NCBI GenBank assembly: GCA_017408915.1
Contig: JAFQTS010000065.1
Location: 1 to 64,000 of the forward strand
Direction: 5' to 3'
DNA: 64,000 bases
Source: Oscillospiraceae bacterium
GTDB lineage: Bacteria; Bacillota; Clostridia; Oscillospirales; Oscillospiraceae
Shown here: positions 52,146 through 61,185 of the stretch, piece by piece
Numbering within the stretch: the first letter of the stretch is position 1
How the letters are laid out: every line of letters starts with the position of its first letter
Made by a program: the position numbers and the translations under genes
Notes under the pieces: generated by a model
Told to the model about the DNA's origin: nothing
Database searches by the model: none
Seen by the model: the letters and a program-made list of their open reading frames with translations, nothing else

Positions 52146-54104
52146 ATGAGAGAACCTGTATTGGTCATTATGGCAGCCGGCATGGGCTCCCGTTTCGGCG
52201 GCCTGAAGCAGATCGCCCCTGTGGACGATCAGAATCAGATCATCATCGACTTTTCCCTGTATGACGCATGGAAGGCCGGTTTCCGCAAGGTGGTCTTTAT
52301 CATCAAGAAGGAGATCGAGGCTGATTTCCGCGAGGTCATCGGCGATCGCATGGAGAAGTACTTCGAGGTGAAGTACGTGTTCCAGGAGGTGGATAAGGTC
52401 CCCGAGGGCTACGCCGTTCCCGAGGGCCGCACCAAGCCTTGGGGCACGGGTCACGCCATCGCCTGCGCCCGTGACGCCGTGGATGGCCCCTTCGCCGTGC
52501 TGAACGCCGACGATTATTACGGCACTGCCGCTATGCAGACCATCTTCGACTTCCTCAAGGAAGAGCGCGCTGCCAACGAGCACGCCATGGTGGGCTACAA
52601 CCTCATCAACACCGTCACCGAGAGCGGCTACGTCTCCCGCGGCGTGTGCGAGGTGAAGGACGGCTACCTCCAGAGCGTTACCGAGCGCACCCACATTGAA
52701 AAGCGCGGCGAGCATGCCGCCTACACCGAGGATGGTGACAATTATCTCCATCTGGACGGTCAGACCATCGTGTCTATGAACCTGTGGGGCTTCCAGCGTG
52801 AGATCCTCGATCAGTTCGTGGATCGTTTCCCCGCCTTCCTTGACGAGAATCTGCCCAAGAATCCTCTGAAGTGCGAGTACTTCCTGCCCACCGTGGCCAA
52901 CGCCCAGCTGCAGGAGGGCCTTGGCACCATCCGCGTGCTGCCTACCAACGATGTGTGGTACGGTGTTACCTACGCCGAGGATCTTCAGAGCGTGGTGGAT
53001 GCCGTCGCCGACATGAAGGCAAAGAAGGTCTATCCCGAGAAGCTGTGGATGGAGCCCTCTGCCGCCTATCACTTCCAGCTGGAGGGCGCACCCTTCTCCA
53101 TGGAGCGCTATGGCTTCGGTCATATCAACGCCACCTACCTGCTGGTGACCACCACGGGCCGCCGCTACATCCTCCAGCGCATCTCCGATGCCTTCGATGT
53201 GGAGGGGTTGATGGCCAACATCGCCGCCGTGACCAAGTTCACCGCCGAGCGTGCTACCGATCCTCGCGGCGCCATGACCATGGTGTATACCCTGGACGGC
53301 AAGCCCTACTACACCGACGAGACGGGTCATTACCGCGTGTATGACTTCGTGGAGGACAGCATCTGCCTGCAGGCAGCGGAGACTCCCGAGGATTTCTATG
53401 AGAGCGCCGTGGCTTTCGGTGCGTTCCAGCAGCTGCTGAACGATTTCCCTGCCGAGACCCTGTCTGAGCCCATTCCCAACTTCCACAACACCGTGGATCG
53501 CTATCGCATCTTCCACGAGGCACTGGAGAAGGACGTGATGGGCCGCGCCAAGGATGTGCAGGATGAGATCGCCTTCGTCCTCGCCCGCGAGGAGGAGGCA
53601 GGCACGCTGCAGCGCATGCGCGAGAGCGGCGAGCTGCCCCTGCGCGTCACCCACAACGACACCAAGCTCAACAACGTCATGCTGGATGCCGAGACTCGTA
53701 AGGCACTGTGTGTCATCGACCTCGATACCGTCATGCCCGGTCTCGCCGCCTATGACTTCGGCGATTCCATTCGTTTCGGTGCTTCTACCGCCGCCGAGGA
53801 CGAGAAGGATCTGAGCAAGGTGAAGATCAACCTCGACCTGTTCCGCATCTATACCCGCGGTTTCCTGTCCGCCTGCAAGCTGACCGACCGCGAGATCGAG
53901 ACTCTCCACTACGGCGCAAAGACCATGACGCTGGAGTGCGGTGTCCGCTTCCTGACGGACTATCTGCAGGGCGACCACTATTTCCGCATCCACCGCCCCG
54001 AGCATAACCTCGACCGCTGCCGTACCCAGTTCAAGCTGGTGGCAGAGATGGAGCAGTGCTGGGACGAGATGGCAAAGATCGTGAAGGAGGAAGCAGGCAG
54101 ATGA
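52146..54104 (+). CDS. Fusion of sugar nucleotidyltransferase and N-acetylhexosamine-1-kinase-like domain
   Basis: 652 residues from ATG 52146 (AAAGGAGAAAC upstream). Residues 1-300: nucleotidyltransferase with MAAGMGSRFGGLKQI at 9-23 and the metal-binding VLNADDYYG. Residues about 315-650: aminoglycoside-phosphotransferase-fold kinase like NahK, with GFGHINATYLL at the ATP end, catalytic HNDTKLNNVML (Asp505) and VIDLDTVMPG. One chain could phosphorylate a hexosamine or hexose at C1 and convert it to a UDP-sugar. Overlaps galE by 4 bases. Substrate is inferred from NahK homologues of the lacto-N-biose route. Confidence 0.88.
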   Translation: MREPVLVIMAAGMGSRFGGLKQIAPVDDQNQIIIDFSLYDAWKAGFRKVVFIIKKEIEADFREVIGDRMEKYFEVKYVFQEVDKVPEGYAVPEGRTKPWGTGHAIACARDAVDGPFAVLNADDYYGTAAMQTIFDFLKEERAANEHAMVGYNLINTVTESGYVSRGVCEVKDGYLQSVTERTHIEKRGEHAAYTEDGDNYLHLDGQTIVSMNLWGFQREILDQFVDRFPAFLDENLPKNPLKCEYFLPTVANAQLQEGLGTIRVLPTNDVWYGVTYAEDLQSVVDAVADMKAKKVYPEKLWMEPSAAYHFQLEGAPFSMERYGFGHINATYLLVTTTGRRYILQRISDAFDVEGLMANIAAVTKFTAERATDPRGAMTMVYTLDGKPYYTDETGHYRVYDFVEDSICLQAAETPEDFYESAVAFGAFQQLLNDFPAETLSEPIPNFHNTVDRYRIFHEALEKDVMGRAKDVQDEIAFVLAREEEAGTLQRMRESGELPLRVTHNDTKLNNVMLDAETRKALCVIDLDTVMPGLAAYDFGDSIRFGASTAAEDEKDLSKVKINLDLFRIYTRGFLSACKLTDREIETLHYGAKTMTLECGVRFLTDYLQGDHYFRIHRPEHNLDRCRTQFKLVAEMEQCWDEMAKIVKEEAGR

Positions 54105-55117
54105 CAGTATTGGTTTGCGGCGGCATGGGCTATATCGGCAGCCATACCTGCGTGGAGCTCTTAGAGCGTGATATGGACGTGGTGATCGTGGATAATCTGG
54201 TCAACTCCAAGACCGAGTCCATGAAGCGCGTATCCGAGATCACCGGCAAGACCCCCCTGTTCTACGAACTGGATCTCCGTGATGAGGAAAAGCTCAGCGC
54301 CGTCTTTGAAGCACACAACATCGACTGTGTCATCCACTTCGCCGGCCTCAAGGCCGTGGGCGAGTCGGTGGCAAAGCCCATGATGTACTACGACAACAAC
54401 CTCAACTCTACCCTCACCCTGTGCCGCGTCATGGAGAAGTACGGCTGCAAGCGCATTATCTTCTCCTCCTCTGCCACGGTGTACTCCGGCGACAACGAGA
54501 TGCCTCTCACCGAGAGCTCCAAGACCGGCAACTGCACCAACCCCTACGGCTGGACCAAGTACATGGGCGAGATCATTCTCCGTGACATCGCTGCTGCCGA
54601 TCCTCAGTGGAGCGTGGTGCTGCTGCGCTACTTCAATCCCGTGGGCGCACACATCAGCGGTAAGATCGGCGAAGATCCCAAGGGTATCCCCAACAACCTC
54701 ATGCCCTACATCTCTCAGGTGGCTATCGGCCGCCGCGAGAAGCTGGGCGTGTTCGGCAACGACTATCCCACACCCGACGGCACCGGCGTCCGCGACTATA
54801 TCCACGTGGTGGACTTGGCTCGTGGTCACGTGGCAGCCATCGATTATGTGATGGCCAATCAGGGCACCGAGGTCTTTAACCTGGGTACCGGCACCGGCTA
54901 CAGCGTGCTGGATATGGTCCACGCCTTTGAAGAGGCCAACAACGTGCCTGTCCCCTATGAGATTCAGGCACGCCGCCCCGGCGACTTGGCTACCTGCTAC
55001 GCAGACCCCACCAAGAGCGCAGAGCAGCTCCACTGGGCTGCCGAGCGTACGCTGGTGGATATGTGCCGCGATAGCTTCCGCTGGCAGAGCCAGAACCCCA
55101 TGGGCTACGGCGAGTAA
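54101..55117 (+). CDS. galE: UDP-glucose 4-epimerase
   Basis: 338 residues, exactly the usual length. NAD-binding GGMGYIGSH at 7-15, SSSATVYSG, catalytic Tyr and Lys in NPYGWTKYMGE, and RYFNPVGAH. Interconverts UDP-galactose and UDP-glucose (or the N-acetyl forms), completing the kinase/uridylyltransferase step of the gene before it. ATG overlaps the previous stop (ATGA), so the two are translated together. A bidirectional terminator follows. Confidence 0.96.
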   Translation: MTVLVCGGMGYIGSHTCVELLERDMDVVIVDNLVNSKTESMKRVSEITGKTPLFYELDLRDEEKLSAVFEAHNIDCVIHFAGLKAVGESVAKPMMYYDNNLNSTLTLCRVMEKYGCKRIIFSSSATVYSGDNEMPLTESSKTGNCTNPYGWTKYMGEIILRDIAAADPQWSVVLLRYFNPVGAHISGKIGEDPKGIPNNLMPYISQVAIGRREKLGVFGNDYPTPDGTGVRDYIHVVDLARGHVAAIDYVMANQGTEVFNLGTGTGYSVLDMVHAFEEANNVPVPYEIQARRPGDLATCYADPTKSAEQLHWAAERTLVDMCRDSFRWQSQNPMGYGE

Positions 55118-55123
55118 AAACAA

Positions 55124-55157
55124 TAAAAAAAGAAGCCCGAAAGGGCTTCTTTTTTAT
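55124..55157. terminator. Terminator after galE
   Basis: Stem AGAAGCCC / GGGCTTCT, A7 and T6 flanks. Confidence 0.9.
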
Positions 55158-55201
55158 TTACAGCCTGCTGCAGCGCACGAACTGTTTACCAAAGCAAAAA
55201 G

Positions 55202-55234
55202 TAAACGCGCCGACCATTCCAGTCGGCGCGTTTT
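55202..55234 (-). terminator. Terminator after cutC
   Basis: Stem AACGCGCCGAC / GTCGGCGCGTT; the minus-strand tail is T-rich. It lies 5 bases past the cutC stop. Confidence 0.85.
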
Positions 55235-55238
55235 GTTG

Positions 55239-55985
55239 TTACTTGATTTTTTCCACAAAGGCGGCGATGTCCTCGGCGTGGGTGACGCTGAAGCGATCCT
55301 CCGGCGGGTACACCGCGCCGCCAAAGTAGATGGCGGGGTTATAGGCGGTGCTGCGGTCATAGTGGGTGCGGTGCATGGCGGCGTGCATCATGGTCACGCC
55401 CGTCATCTCCTTGACCCACGCCGCGCTCTCGGGAGTAATGCCGCCGCCGGGGAGAATTTCAATGCGGCCTGCGGCGTATGCCATCATCTCGCGGATGGTC
55501 AATGCCCCTTCGGGGACGGTGGGGCGCTGTCCGCTGGTAAGGACGCGGGTAACGCCCAATTCGATGAGACCATCCAGCGCTGCCCGCCAGTCGGGCATCA
55601 CATCAATGGCGCGGTGGAACACGGACTCCTTCTCACCGATGACCGCCATCATGGCGCGGCAGCGCTCCATATCCAGCGTGCCATCTTCATGGAGGAAACC
55701 GAACACGATGCCGTCAGCCCCGTTTTCCACAAACAGACGGGCATCCTCCAGCATGACCTCAAACTCCGTGTCCGTGTAGCAGAAGCCGCCCTCACGGGGA
55801 CGCACCATGCACATAACGGGGAAGTTGGGTGCGTGCTTTTTGATGGTGCGGAGTGCCCCTAAGGTGGGGGTGAGACCGCCGTGGAACAGGTCGGAGTTCA
55901 GCTCCACACGGTCAGCGCCGCCGTGGTAGGCTGCCAGCGCGTCCTCGGCGCTGCCGCAGCAGACTTCAAAGAGAATATGATCCAT
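55239..55985 (-). CDS. cutC: CutC family protein
   Basis: 248 residues from the ATG at 55985. TIM-barrel family once linked to copper homeostasis, now of uncertain function. Conserved segments: FEVCCGSAEDALAAYHGGAD near the start, RVELNSDLFHGGLTPTLGAL, MVRPREGGFCYTD, and HRAIDV. No copper genes are nearby. GAAAGGGG lies ahead of the start. Monocistronic between two terminators. Confidence 0.93.
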   Translation of the reverse strand: MDHILFEVCCGSAEDALAAYHGGADRVELNSDLFHGGLTPTLGALRTIKKHAPNFPVMCMVRPREGGFCYTDTEFEVMLEDARLFVENGADGIVFGFLHEDGTLDMERCRAMMAVIGEKESVFHRAIDVMPDWRAALDGLIELGVTRVLTSGQRPTVPEGALTIREMMAYAAGRIEILPGGGITPESAAWVKEMTGVTMMHAAMHRTHYDRSTAYNPAIYFGGAVYPPEDRFSVTHAEDIAAFVEKIK

Positions 55986-56064
55986 GGTAATACCCCTTTC
56001 ATGGGTGATTTTCTTGAGAAAAGTATACCATATAGCAGGCGGCGGCGCAATGGGAAAAGAAAAA

Positions 56065-56096
56065 GGGGCAGACAGCGTAGAAAGCTGTCTGCCCTC
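56065..56096 (-). terminator. Terminator of methyltransferase-like gene 3
   Basis: Stem GGGCAGACAGC / GCTGTCTGCCC with a T5 tail on the minus strand. Confidence 0.88.
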
Positions 56097-56118
56097 TTGA
56101 AAATGGGGGAAGAATTCC

Positions 56119-57390
56119 TTAGAACTTCTGATTGTAGTTGCGTGCCGTCTCGAACATGGTATGGAGATTCTCGGGCTTGGCAACGTCCAGTGCCACATTG
56201 CAGTTCAGCAGGTAGCCGCCGCCCACAGACCAGCGATCGAGGGTCTCGATAACGCCCTTCTTCACCTGATCGGTGTCGCCGTAAGCCAGCAGCGTGCCGT
56301 CCAAACCACCGGTGAGCATGACCTTACCGTGGCAGGCATCCTTCCATTTCTCCACGTCGCAGCCAATGAGGGTGATGATGCACTTATTGGCGGGCAGGTC
56401 GCCCACGATAATATCCATCTTGCTGTCGTACTTATCCTCGATGTACAGGTGGGGGATACCGCCGCACTCGATGACGGCCTCCACGCAGGCCTTCAGGCCG
56501 GGCCAGTAGAAGGTCTGGAACTGCTCACGGGACATGAAGGAGTCGAAACCGTTGTGGATAAAGAACACCACGTTCTTCACAAAGGGCTGGGTGGCAAACA
56601 TATTCTTGATGGAGCGGACCTGAACCTTGGTGCAGGTGTTGAGGGCTGCCAGCAGCTCATCGGGATACTCGATCATATCCATGGTGGTGTTCATGAAGCC
56701 GCGGAGGGTGTCGTTGAACACATCGAAGGGGGCGGTTGCCGCCTGATCGCACAGGGAGGGGAAGCCCATGCCTGCCAGTGCGCCCATGATCTTGCCGCCG
56801 GCCTGTGCCATGCCCATCATCTTCTCGCCGGCCTCCATCAGTGCGCCGAAGGCAGCCTTGACGGGAGGCAGACCGCAGGGAATCATGCTGTAGAGGCCGC
56901 CCTGCCAAATGGAGTTGGAGAAATCCACCATCTCGAGGCCCTTCAAAGCGGCATAGTGACGGGGCAGGATCTTACGCATGACGAAGCCGGTGGGATCTTC
57001 TGCGTACTCCAAATACTCCTCGGGGCTCATGTAGCCCTCTTCCTTATCCAGTACCTGGAAGGGGGAGTTGGGGTTGGAAAGATGCTTGCCGGGCCAGCGG
57101 ATGAACTGGCAATCCAAGCCCTCCAAAGGAGAACCGGGGAAAATGGACTGGGGCGCCCATGCAAAGTCAGGCTGATACTCCATGTGATAGCGGAACCAGC
57201 TGCTCTCAGCCTTGCCGTAGTCCATCATGGTGTCCTGAATGGTGGTCTCACCATAGAGGGTGATGGGCAGATACTGCACGAAGGGAGCGGTGGGCACATG
57301 GTCGGTGTGGCGATAGTTCAGCGTATCGTCCAGCAGCTTCAAGCGCTCAAAGAGCTTGGGATCGGGCGCGGGCATGTTCTTGGGATCCAT
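56119..57390 (-). CDS. Uroporphyrinogen-decarboxylase-like protein 3 (methyltransferase candidate)
   Basis: 423 residues, longer than typical MtaA (about 340). URO-D fold with an N-terminal extension and an insert near residues 150-220. Recognisable: SIFPGSPLEGLDCQFIRWPG, PDELLAALNTCTKV, FIHNGFDSFMSREQFQTFYW, LYIEDKYDSKMDII and VGGGYLLNCNVALDVAKPEN. The MtaA His-x-Cys is replaced by Glu-Asp (YIEDK); the late Cys may be the one in LLNCN. Such members occur in O-demethylase systems. AAGGAGG precedes the start; a LysR gene lies upstream on the same strand. Confidence 0.8.
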   Translation of the reverse strand: MDPKNMPAPDPKLFERLKLLDDTLNYRHTDHVPTAPFVQYLPITLYGETTIQDTMMDYGKAESSWFRYHMEYQPDFAWAPQSIFPGSPLEGLDCQFIRWPGKHLSNPNSPFQVLDKEEGYMSPEEYLEYAEDPTGFVMRKILPRHYAALKGLEMVDFSNSIWQGGLYSMIPCGLPPVKAAFGALMEAGEKMMGMAQAGGKIMGALAGMGFPSLCDQAATAPFDVFNDTLRGFMNTTMDMIEYPDELLAALNTCTKVQVRSIKNMFATQPFVKNVVFFIHNGFDSFMSREQFQTFYWPGLKACVEAVIECGGIPHLYIEDKYDSKMDIIVGDLPANKCIITLIGCDVEKWKDACHGKVMLTGGLDGTLLAYGDTDQVKKGVIETLDRWSVGGGYLLNCNVALDVAKPENLHTMFETARNYNQKF

Positions 57391-57464
57391 AGTACGGCCT
57401 CCTTGTAGTAATTTGGTTTATTTGAAGGTTTTTCTTTCAAAGAAAATATACTGATTTTCATAGA

Positions 57465-57506
57465 AAATACCCTATTATCTGCATTATTGCAAATAACAGG
57501 GTATTT
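57465..57506 (-). terminator. Terminator after the LysR gene at 57540
   Basis: 18-pair stem in minus-strand RNA (arms AAATACCCTGTTATTTGC and GCAGATAATAGGGTATTT, two G-U pairs, loop AATAAT), tail TTTTCT. In plus-strand RNA two pairs are lost, so the direction is minus. Confidence 0.75.
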
Positions 57507-57539
57507 GTAAATCATATATAAGGTTATGGATTTGAAGTT

Positions 57540-58415
57540 TTAAGGTTCAAGTGTTTCTTGGATGAAGGCGCACAATTCGGGCAGGAAGGGGTGGGGATTG
57601 CTCTTGCTGTAGACAAGGGAGAGGGAGAAGTCAAAGTTGTCGCAGGGGAGGGGGAGACCTTTGCCGTGCTGTTCACAGTAACGGTCTACTGTTGGATTCA
57701 GCACAGTGAAATGTTCTCCTTGATCCAGCAGGAGGCACAGGGTTTCATAGTTGTCCACCTCTACGATGCTCTTGCAGGGGAAGATGTAGAACAGTTCATT
57801 CCGCATGAAATCGGGCATCTTCATGCGGAGGAAGGTGCGCTCTCGCATCTCCTCCACGGTGACGGTGTCCTTCATATACCAAGGGTGGTACTTGGATACC
57901 ACAATCTGGGCAGGGGAGCTTACCAGCGGGATGGTCTCGCAGTTGCGCCACTGTGGCTCGGCATCGTGGGTGACGGTGATGCCGAGATCGAGGTCGCCGC
58001 CCACAATATCCCGCGCCAAGTCGCTCATGTCCCGCATGCAGATGCTGATGTCCTGCTTGGGATAGTTGGCGAGAATGCCGTTGACGGTGGGGGAGACGAT
58101 CTTACTGCGGGAAAGGGCGTTAAAGACGCCGATTTGAATCTGACGGCTTCGCTTACTGCCCATGGCGCAGATTTTTTCGTACTCCCGCTCCAGTTCATTT
58201 ACCATGCCATTGAGACTATTGTAGACGATCTTCCCCGCCGCCGTAAGCCACAGCTGCCGTGTGCTGCGCTCAAAGAGGGGGAAGCCCATGGCCTGCTCCA
58301 AAAGGGTGATCTGCTTGCCGAAGGATTGGGGGGTGATGTACAGTTCCTTGGCGGCCTTGGAGAAATTGAGGGTCTCGGCGGCCTTGAGGAAGTATTTGAG
58401 TTTTTGATAATCCAC
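57540..58415 (-). CDS. LysR-type transcriptional regulator C
   Basis: 291 residues. The winged helix at residues 1-60 (MDYQKLKYFLKAAETLNFSK; ELYITPQSFGKQITLLEQAM) and a substrate-binding domain. It is the last of three genes on this strand (14-base gap to the coiled-coil gene). Its terminator separates it from methyltransferase-like gene 3, which it may still control in trans. Inducer unknown. Confidence 0.9.
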   Translation of the reverse strand: MDYQKLKYFLKAAETLNFSKAAKELYITPQSFGKQITLLEQAMGFPLFERSTRQLWLTAAGKIVYNSLNGMVNELEREYEKICAMGSKRSRQIQIGVFNALSRSKIVSPTVNGILANYPKQDISICMRDMSDLARDIVGGDLDLGITVTHDAEPQWRNCETIPLVSSPAQIVVSKYHPWYMKDTVTVEEMRERTFLRMKMPDFMRNELFYIFPCKSIVEVDNYETLCLLLDQGEHFTVLNPTVDRYCEQHGKGLPLPCDNFDFSLSLVYSKSNPHPFLPELCAFIQETLEP

Positions 58416-58429
58416 GGATATTCTCCCCT

Positions 58430-59374
58430 TTACAGTTGGGCATTGCGGACGAGTTCGTCCCGTGCGGCGCTGAGGCAGGCGATCTCTGCCTCGGTGTTGC
58501 TTTGGGTGGCTTTCAGCTGGGAGAGGAGGGCCTCGATCTGAGACAGGGTGGATTCCACCTGTTGCTGAGAGTGATGGATATGATCCAGCACCGCCCAGTC
58601 GGCGAAGAGGCCATCGAAGAAAAAGTCGGCAAAGCGGAGAAAACCATCGATAGTGATCTGCATATCGGCGCGGATCTCCACATCGGACAGCTCCGTTTTG
58701 AAGCGGCGCAGATCGGATTGGAGGGACTCAATATGGCTCTGGGCCTCGTCCAAATGCTCGTGCTTGGCGAGGTGGGTGATGAGTCCGCCGCCGCCGAACA
58801 TATCCCATGTGCCCCAGTTCTCGGCGCTGCCGAGACTTTCTAAAACGCTCTGGGCGCTGCGGCGGGCGTTGTGGCCTGCGGTGATGGCCTCGTGGAGTTC
58901 CTTTTGCTGTGCCTTGAGGAAGGTGAGGCGCTCCTCCGTCTTGAAAATCTCCTCTGCCGCGCTGCCCCCTGCGGACTTTACTGCCTCGGTTTTCTGCCGC
59001 AGCAGCGTTTCATATTCCGCCTCGCAGTCGCGGAGGGTGTTCAGCTCACTTTCGCAGCGGGCGAGGTCATCCTGCGCCGCCTCCAACTCCCGCTTGGCGG
59101 CATCGTACTTCACGCGGGCGGCGTAGGCCTCCTGCCGCTCCTTGTCCAAGCGCTCGTCCATCTTGCCCACCACGTTGTAGAAAAAGGCGGCGAGGCTGCG
59201 GCCTTCCAATTTGTCCACATCGGCCTGCTCGCTGAGCTTGATGCCCATCAATTCGTTGACGCGGCTGTTGAGGGAGCGGCACTGCTCGCGCAGCTCTGCC
59301 GCCTGCGCTTTCAGCTGCCCTTTGCGGGCAAGTTTTTCCTGCAACTGCTGCAGTTGTGTGTCGTAGAATGTCAT
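58430..59374 (-). CDS. Coiled-coil protein of unknown function
   Basis: 314 residues, soluble. Long heptad-type helices at about 5-60, 85-180 and 215-310, separated by two short ordered patches, KLEGRSLAAFFYNVVGKMDE and NWGTWDMFGGGGLITHLAKH. That pattern recalls structural or sensor-associated coiled-coil proteins found widely in Firmicutes. No catalytic motif seen. In an operon with a short-chain dehydrogenase (29 bases upstream) and the LysR gene. I do not recognise a named family. Confidence 0.75.
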   Translation of the reverse strand: MTFYDTQLQQLQEKLARKGQLKAQAAELREQCRSLNSRVNELMGIKLSEQADVDKLEGRSLAAFFYNVVGKMDERLDKERQEAYAARVKYDAAKRELEAAQDDLARCESELNTLRDCEAEYETLLRQKTEAVKSAGGSAAEEIFKTEERLTFLKAQQKELHEAITAGHNARRSAQSVLESLGSAENWGTWDMFGGGGLITHLAKHEHLDEAQSHIESLQSDLRRFKTELSDVEIRADMQITIDGFLRFADFFFDGLFADWAVLDHIHHSQQQVESTLSQIEALLSQLKATQSNTEAEIACLSAARDELVRNAQL

Positions 59375-59403
59375 GGGGCTGCCTCCTTATGTTGCGGTGT
59401 ATG

Positions 59404-60162
59404 TTACTTTCCCTGCTGGCGGCACCATGTTTTCATCACCATGCTGACGGGGAGATGCTTCACGGCGGCTACCTGCAAGCGGACGGGGAAACCGAGGATG
59501 GACACGGCTTTGCGCTTTTTTAGATCCCGCATGGCCTTGTCCACCACTTGCTCCGCCGTATAAAAGCGGTCGTAGTACTGGATCGTGCCATCGTGAACGG
59601 CGCGGTCGAAAAACTCCGTCTTGATCCAGCCGGGGGCAACTGCCATGACGTGGATCTTGCGGTGGCGCAGCTCCATGCCGAGGGCGCGGGAAAAGCTCAT
59701 GACATAGGCTTTCGATGCGCCGTAGACATTGATGTAGGGCACGGGCTGCCACGAGGAGTTGGAGGCCAGGTTGACGATGGCGCTGCCCTCGCCCATGTAG
59801 GGCAGGCACAGGTGGGTCACGGCCGTCAGCGCGCCTGCGTTGAGGGAGATGATGTCCAGCTGTTCGTCCATGTTCATCTCCGTGAACGTGCCGAAAAGGC
59901 CGAAGCCTGCGGCATTAATGAGGAGCTTTACACTGGGCTGTGCCTCCTTGAGAAGGTCAGAAAGGGCGGTGAAGGCGGTGCGGTCAAGGAGATCGAGGGG
60001 GAGGGGGCGAATGGTGGTGCGGCACTGACTTTGCAGCTCCCGCAGCCGTTCCTCGCGGCGGGCGATGACCCAAATCTCATCGAGGGTGTAGGCCTTATCC
60101 ACGGCGGAGACGAACTCACGACCCATGCCGCTGGATGCTCCTGTAATGATGGCGATATTCAT
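59404..60162 (-). CDS. Short-chain dehydrogenase/reductase 1
   Basis: 252 residues. NAD(P) site TGASSGMGREF at about 7-17 followed by basic ARREERL (NADP preference), NAAGFG, and the catalytic Ser-Tyr-Lys in LASNSSW and YGASKAY. The extended C-terminus and Ala/Pro-rich FTEMNMDEQ resemble DltE-like family members. First gene of the SDR-coiled coil-LysR group; a TGGTATACT extended -10 lies just upstream (60195-60203). Substrate unknown. Confidence 0.85.
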   Translation of the reverse strand: MNIAIITGASSGMGREFVSAVDKAYTLDEIWVIARREERLRELQSQCRTTIRPLPLDLLDRTAFTALSDLLKEAQPSVKLLINAAGFGLFGTFTEMNMDEQLDIISLNAGALTAVTHLCLPYMGEGSAIVNLASNSSWQPVPYINVYGASKAYVMSFSRALGMELRHRKIHVMAVAPGWIKTEFFDRAVHDGTIQYYDRFYTAEQVVDKAMRDLKKRKAVSILGFPVRLQVAAVKHLPVSMVMKTWCRQQGK

Positions 60163-60298
60163 AAAGGGAAGTCCTTTCGTATGTCGTTAACTTCAGTATA
60201 CCACAGGAAAGAGGAATGTAAAAGAGTTTCTCTTTCAAATCGTCCCCGCAGGGGACACCACACTTTTTCCCTATTCACTCTTACCTATTACCTGCAAT

Positions 60299-60326
60299 AA
60301 AAAAAGACCCCGAGGGGTCTTTTTTG
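60299..60326. terminator. Terminator after SDR 2
   Basis: Stem AAAAAGACCCC / GGGGTCTTTTT with a tiny GA loop region; it serves the minus-strand gene ending at 60334. A second small hairpin GTCCCC-gca-GGGGAC lies at 60242-60256. Confidence 0.85.
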
Positions 60327-60333
60327 TTGCGTA

Positions 60334-61092
60334 TTATCCTGCAGCCCAGCCGCCGTCCACCAGCAGCACATCGCCGTTGACATAGGAGGAATCATCACTG
60401 GCGAGGAACAGTGCTACCGAGGCGATCTGCTCGGGGCTGCCGGGAGGCGGCGCGGTAGCCAGCACGTTCTTCACGCGGCTGTAGCCTGCCATGTTGGGCA
60501 TGCCCATAGAGGTGGAGATCTCGGTGGCGATGCCGCCGGGAGCGATGGCGTTGCAGCGGATGCCGTTGGGCATATACATATAGGCGGTGTTCTTGGTGAG
60601 GGATACCACGGCGGCCTTGGAGGCGGTGTAGACTGCGCCTGCGCAGCTGCGCATAGCACCGAGAGAGGCCACGTTGATGATGTTGCCGCCGTCACCCTGC
60701 TCCAAAAAGACCTGCACGGCCTTCCGCATGGAGTACATGGGGCCATAGACGTTGACGGCAAAGACCTGCTCGATCTTCTCGTTCTTCACATCACCGATGG
60801 GGCTCATGTCGTCCATGATGCCGGCGTTATTCACCAGTACATCGAGACGACCGAACTCCTTCACTGCCAGATCGATAGCGCCCACCATGGTCTCTTCCTT
60901 GGATACGTCACCCACATAGGGGATGACCTTACCCTCAAGACCTGCGAGGGAGGCTGCCAGTTCCTCCAACCGCTCACGGCGGCGGGCAACGGCGATAATG
61001 TTGGCACCCTCGCGGACAAAGCGCTCAACAATGGCTTTCCCCATGCCGGAGGAGGCACCGGTGACGACAATAGACTTATTCTTCAGCTTCAT
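60334..61092 (-). CDS. Short-chain dehydrogenase/reductase 2 (FabG-like)
   Basis: 252 residues. TGASSGMGKAI at 12-22, ARRRERLEEL (NADP-type), NNAGIMDD, catalytic Ser in VASLGAM and Tyr-x3-Lys in YTASKAA, and the C-terminal YVNGDVLLVDGG. Classical SDR close to 3-oxoacyl-ACP reductase and hydroxysteroid dehydrogenases; specificity not readable. Its promoter region matches that of the next upstream minus-strand gene. AAAGGAGACAC precedes the ATG. Confidence 0.88.
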   Translation of the reverse strand: MKLKNKSIVVTGASSGMGKAIVERFVREGANIIAVARRRERLEELAASLAGLEGKVIPYVGDVSKEETMVGAIDLAVKEFGRLDVLVNNAGIMDDMSPIGDVKNEKIEQVFAVNVYGPMYSMRKAVQVFLEQGDGGNIINVASLGAMRSCAGAVYTASKAAVVSLTKNTAYMYMPNGIRCNAIAPGGIATEISTSMGMPNMAGYSRVKNVLATAPPPGSPEQIASVALFLASDDSSYVNGDVLLVDGGWAAG

Positions 61093-61185
61093 AGGTTGTG
61101 TCTCCTTTCAAAATCGTTTGTTTTTTTTGGTTCTGTAGTCAGTATAGCATGGTATATGGGTTCTGTCGGTGATGAAGTCACCGTT

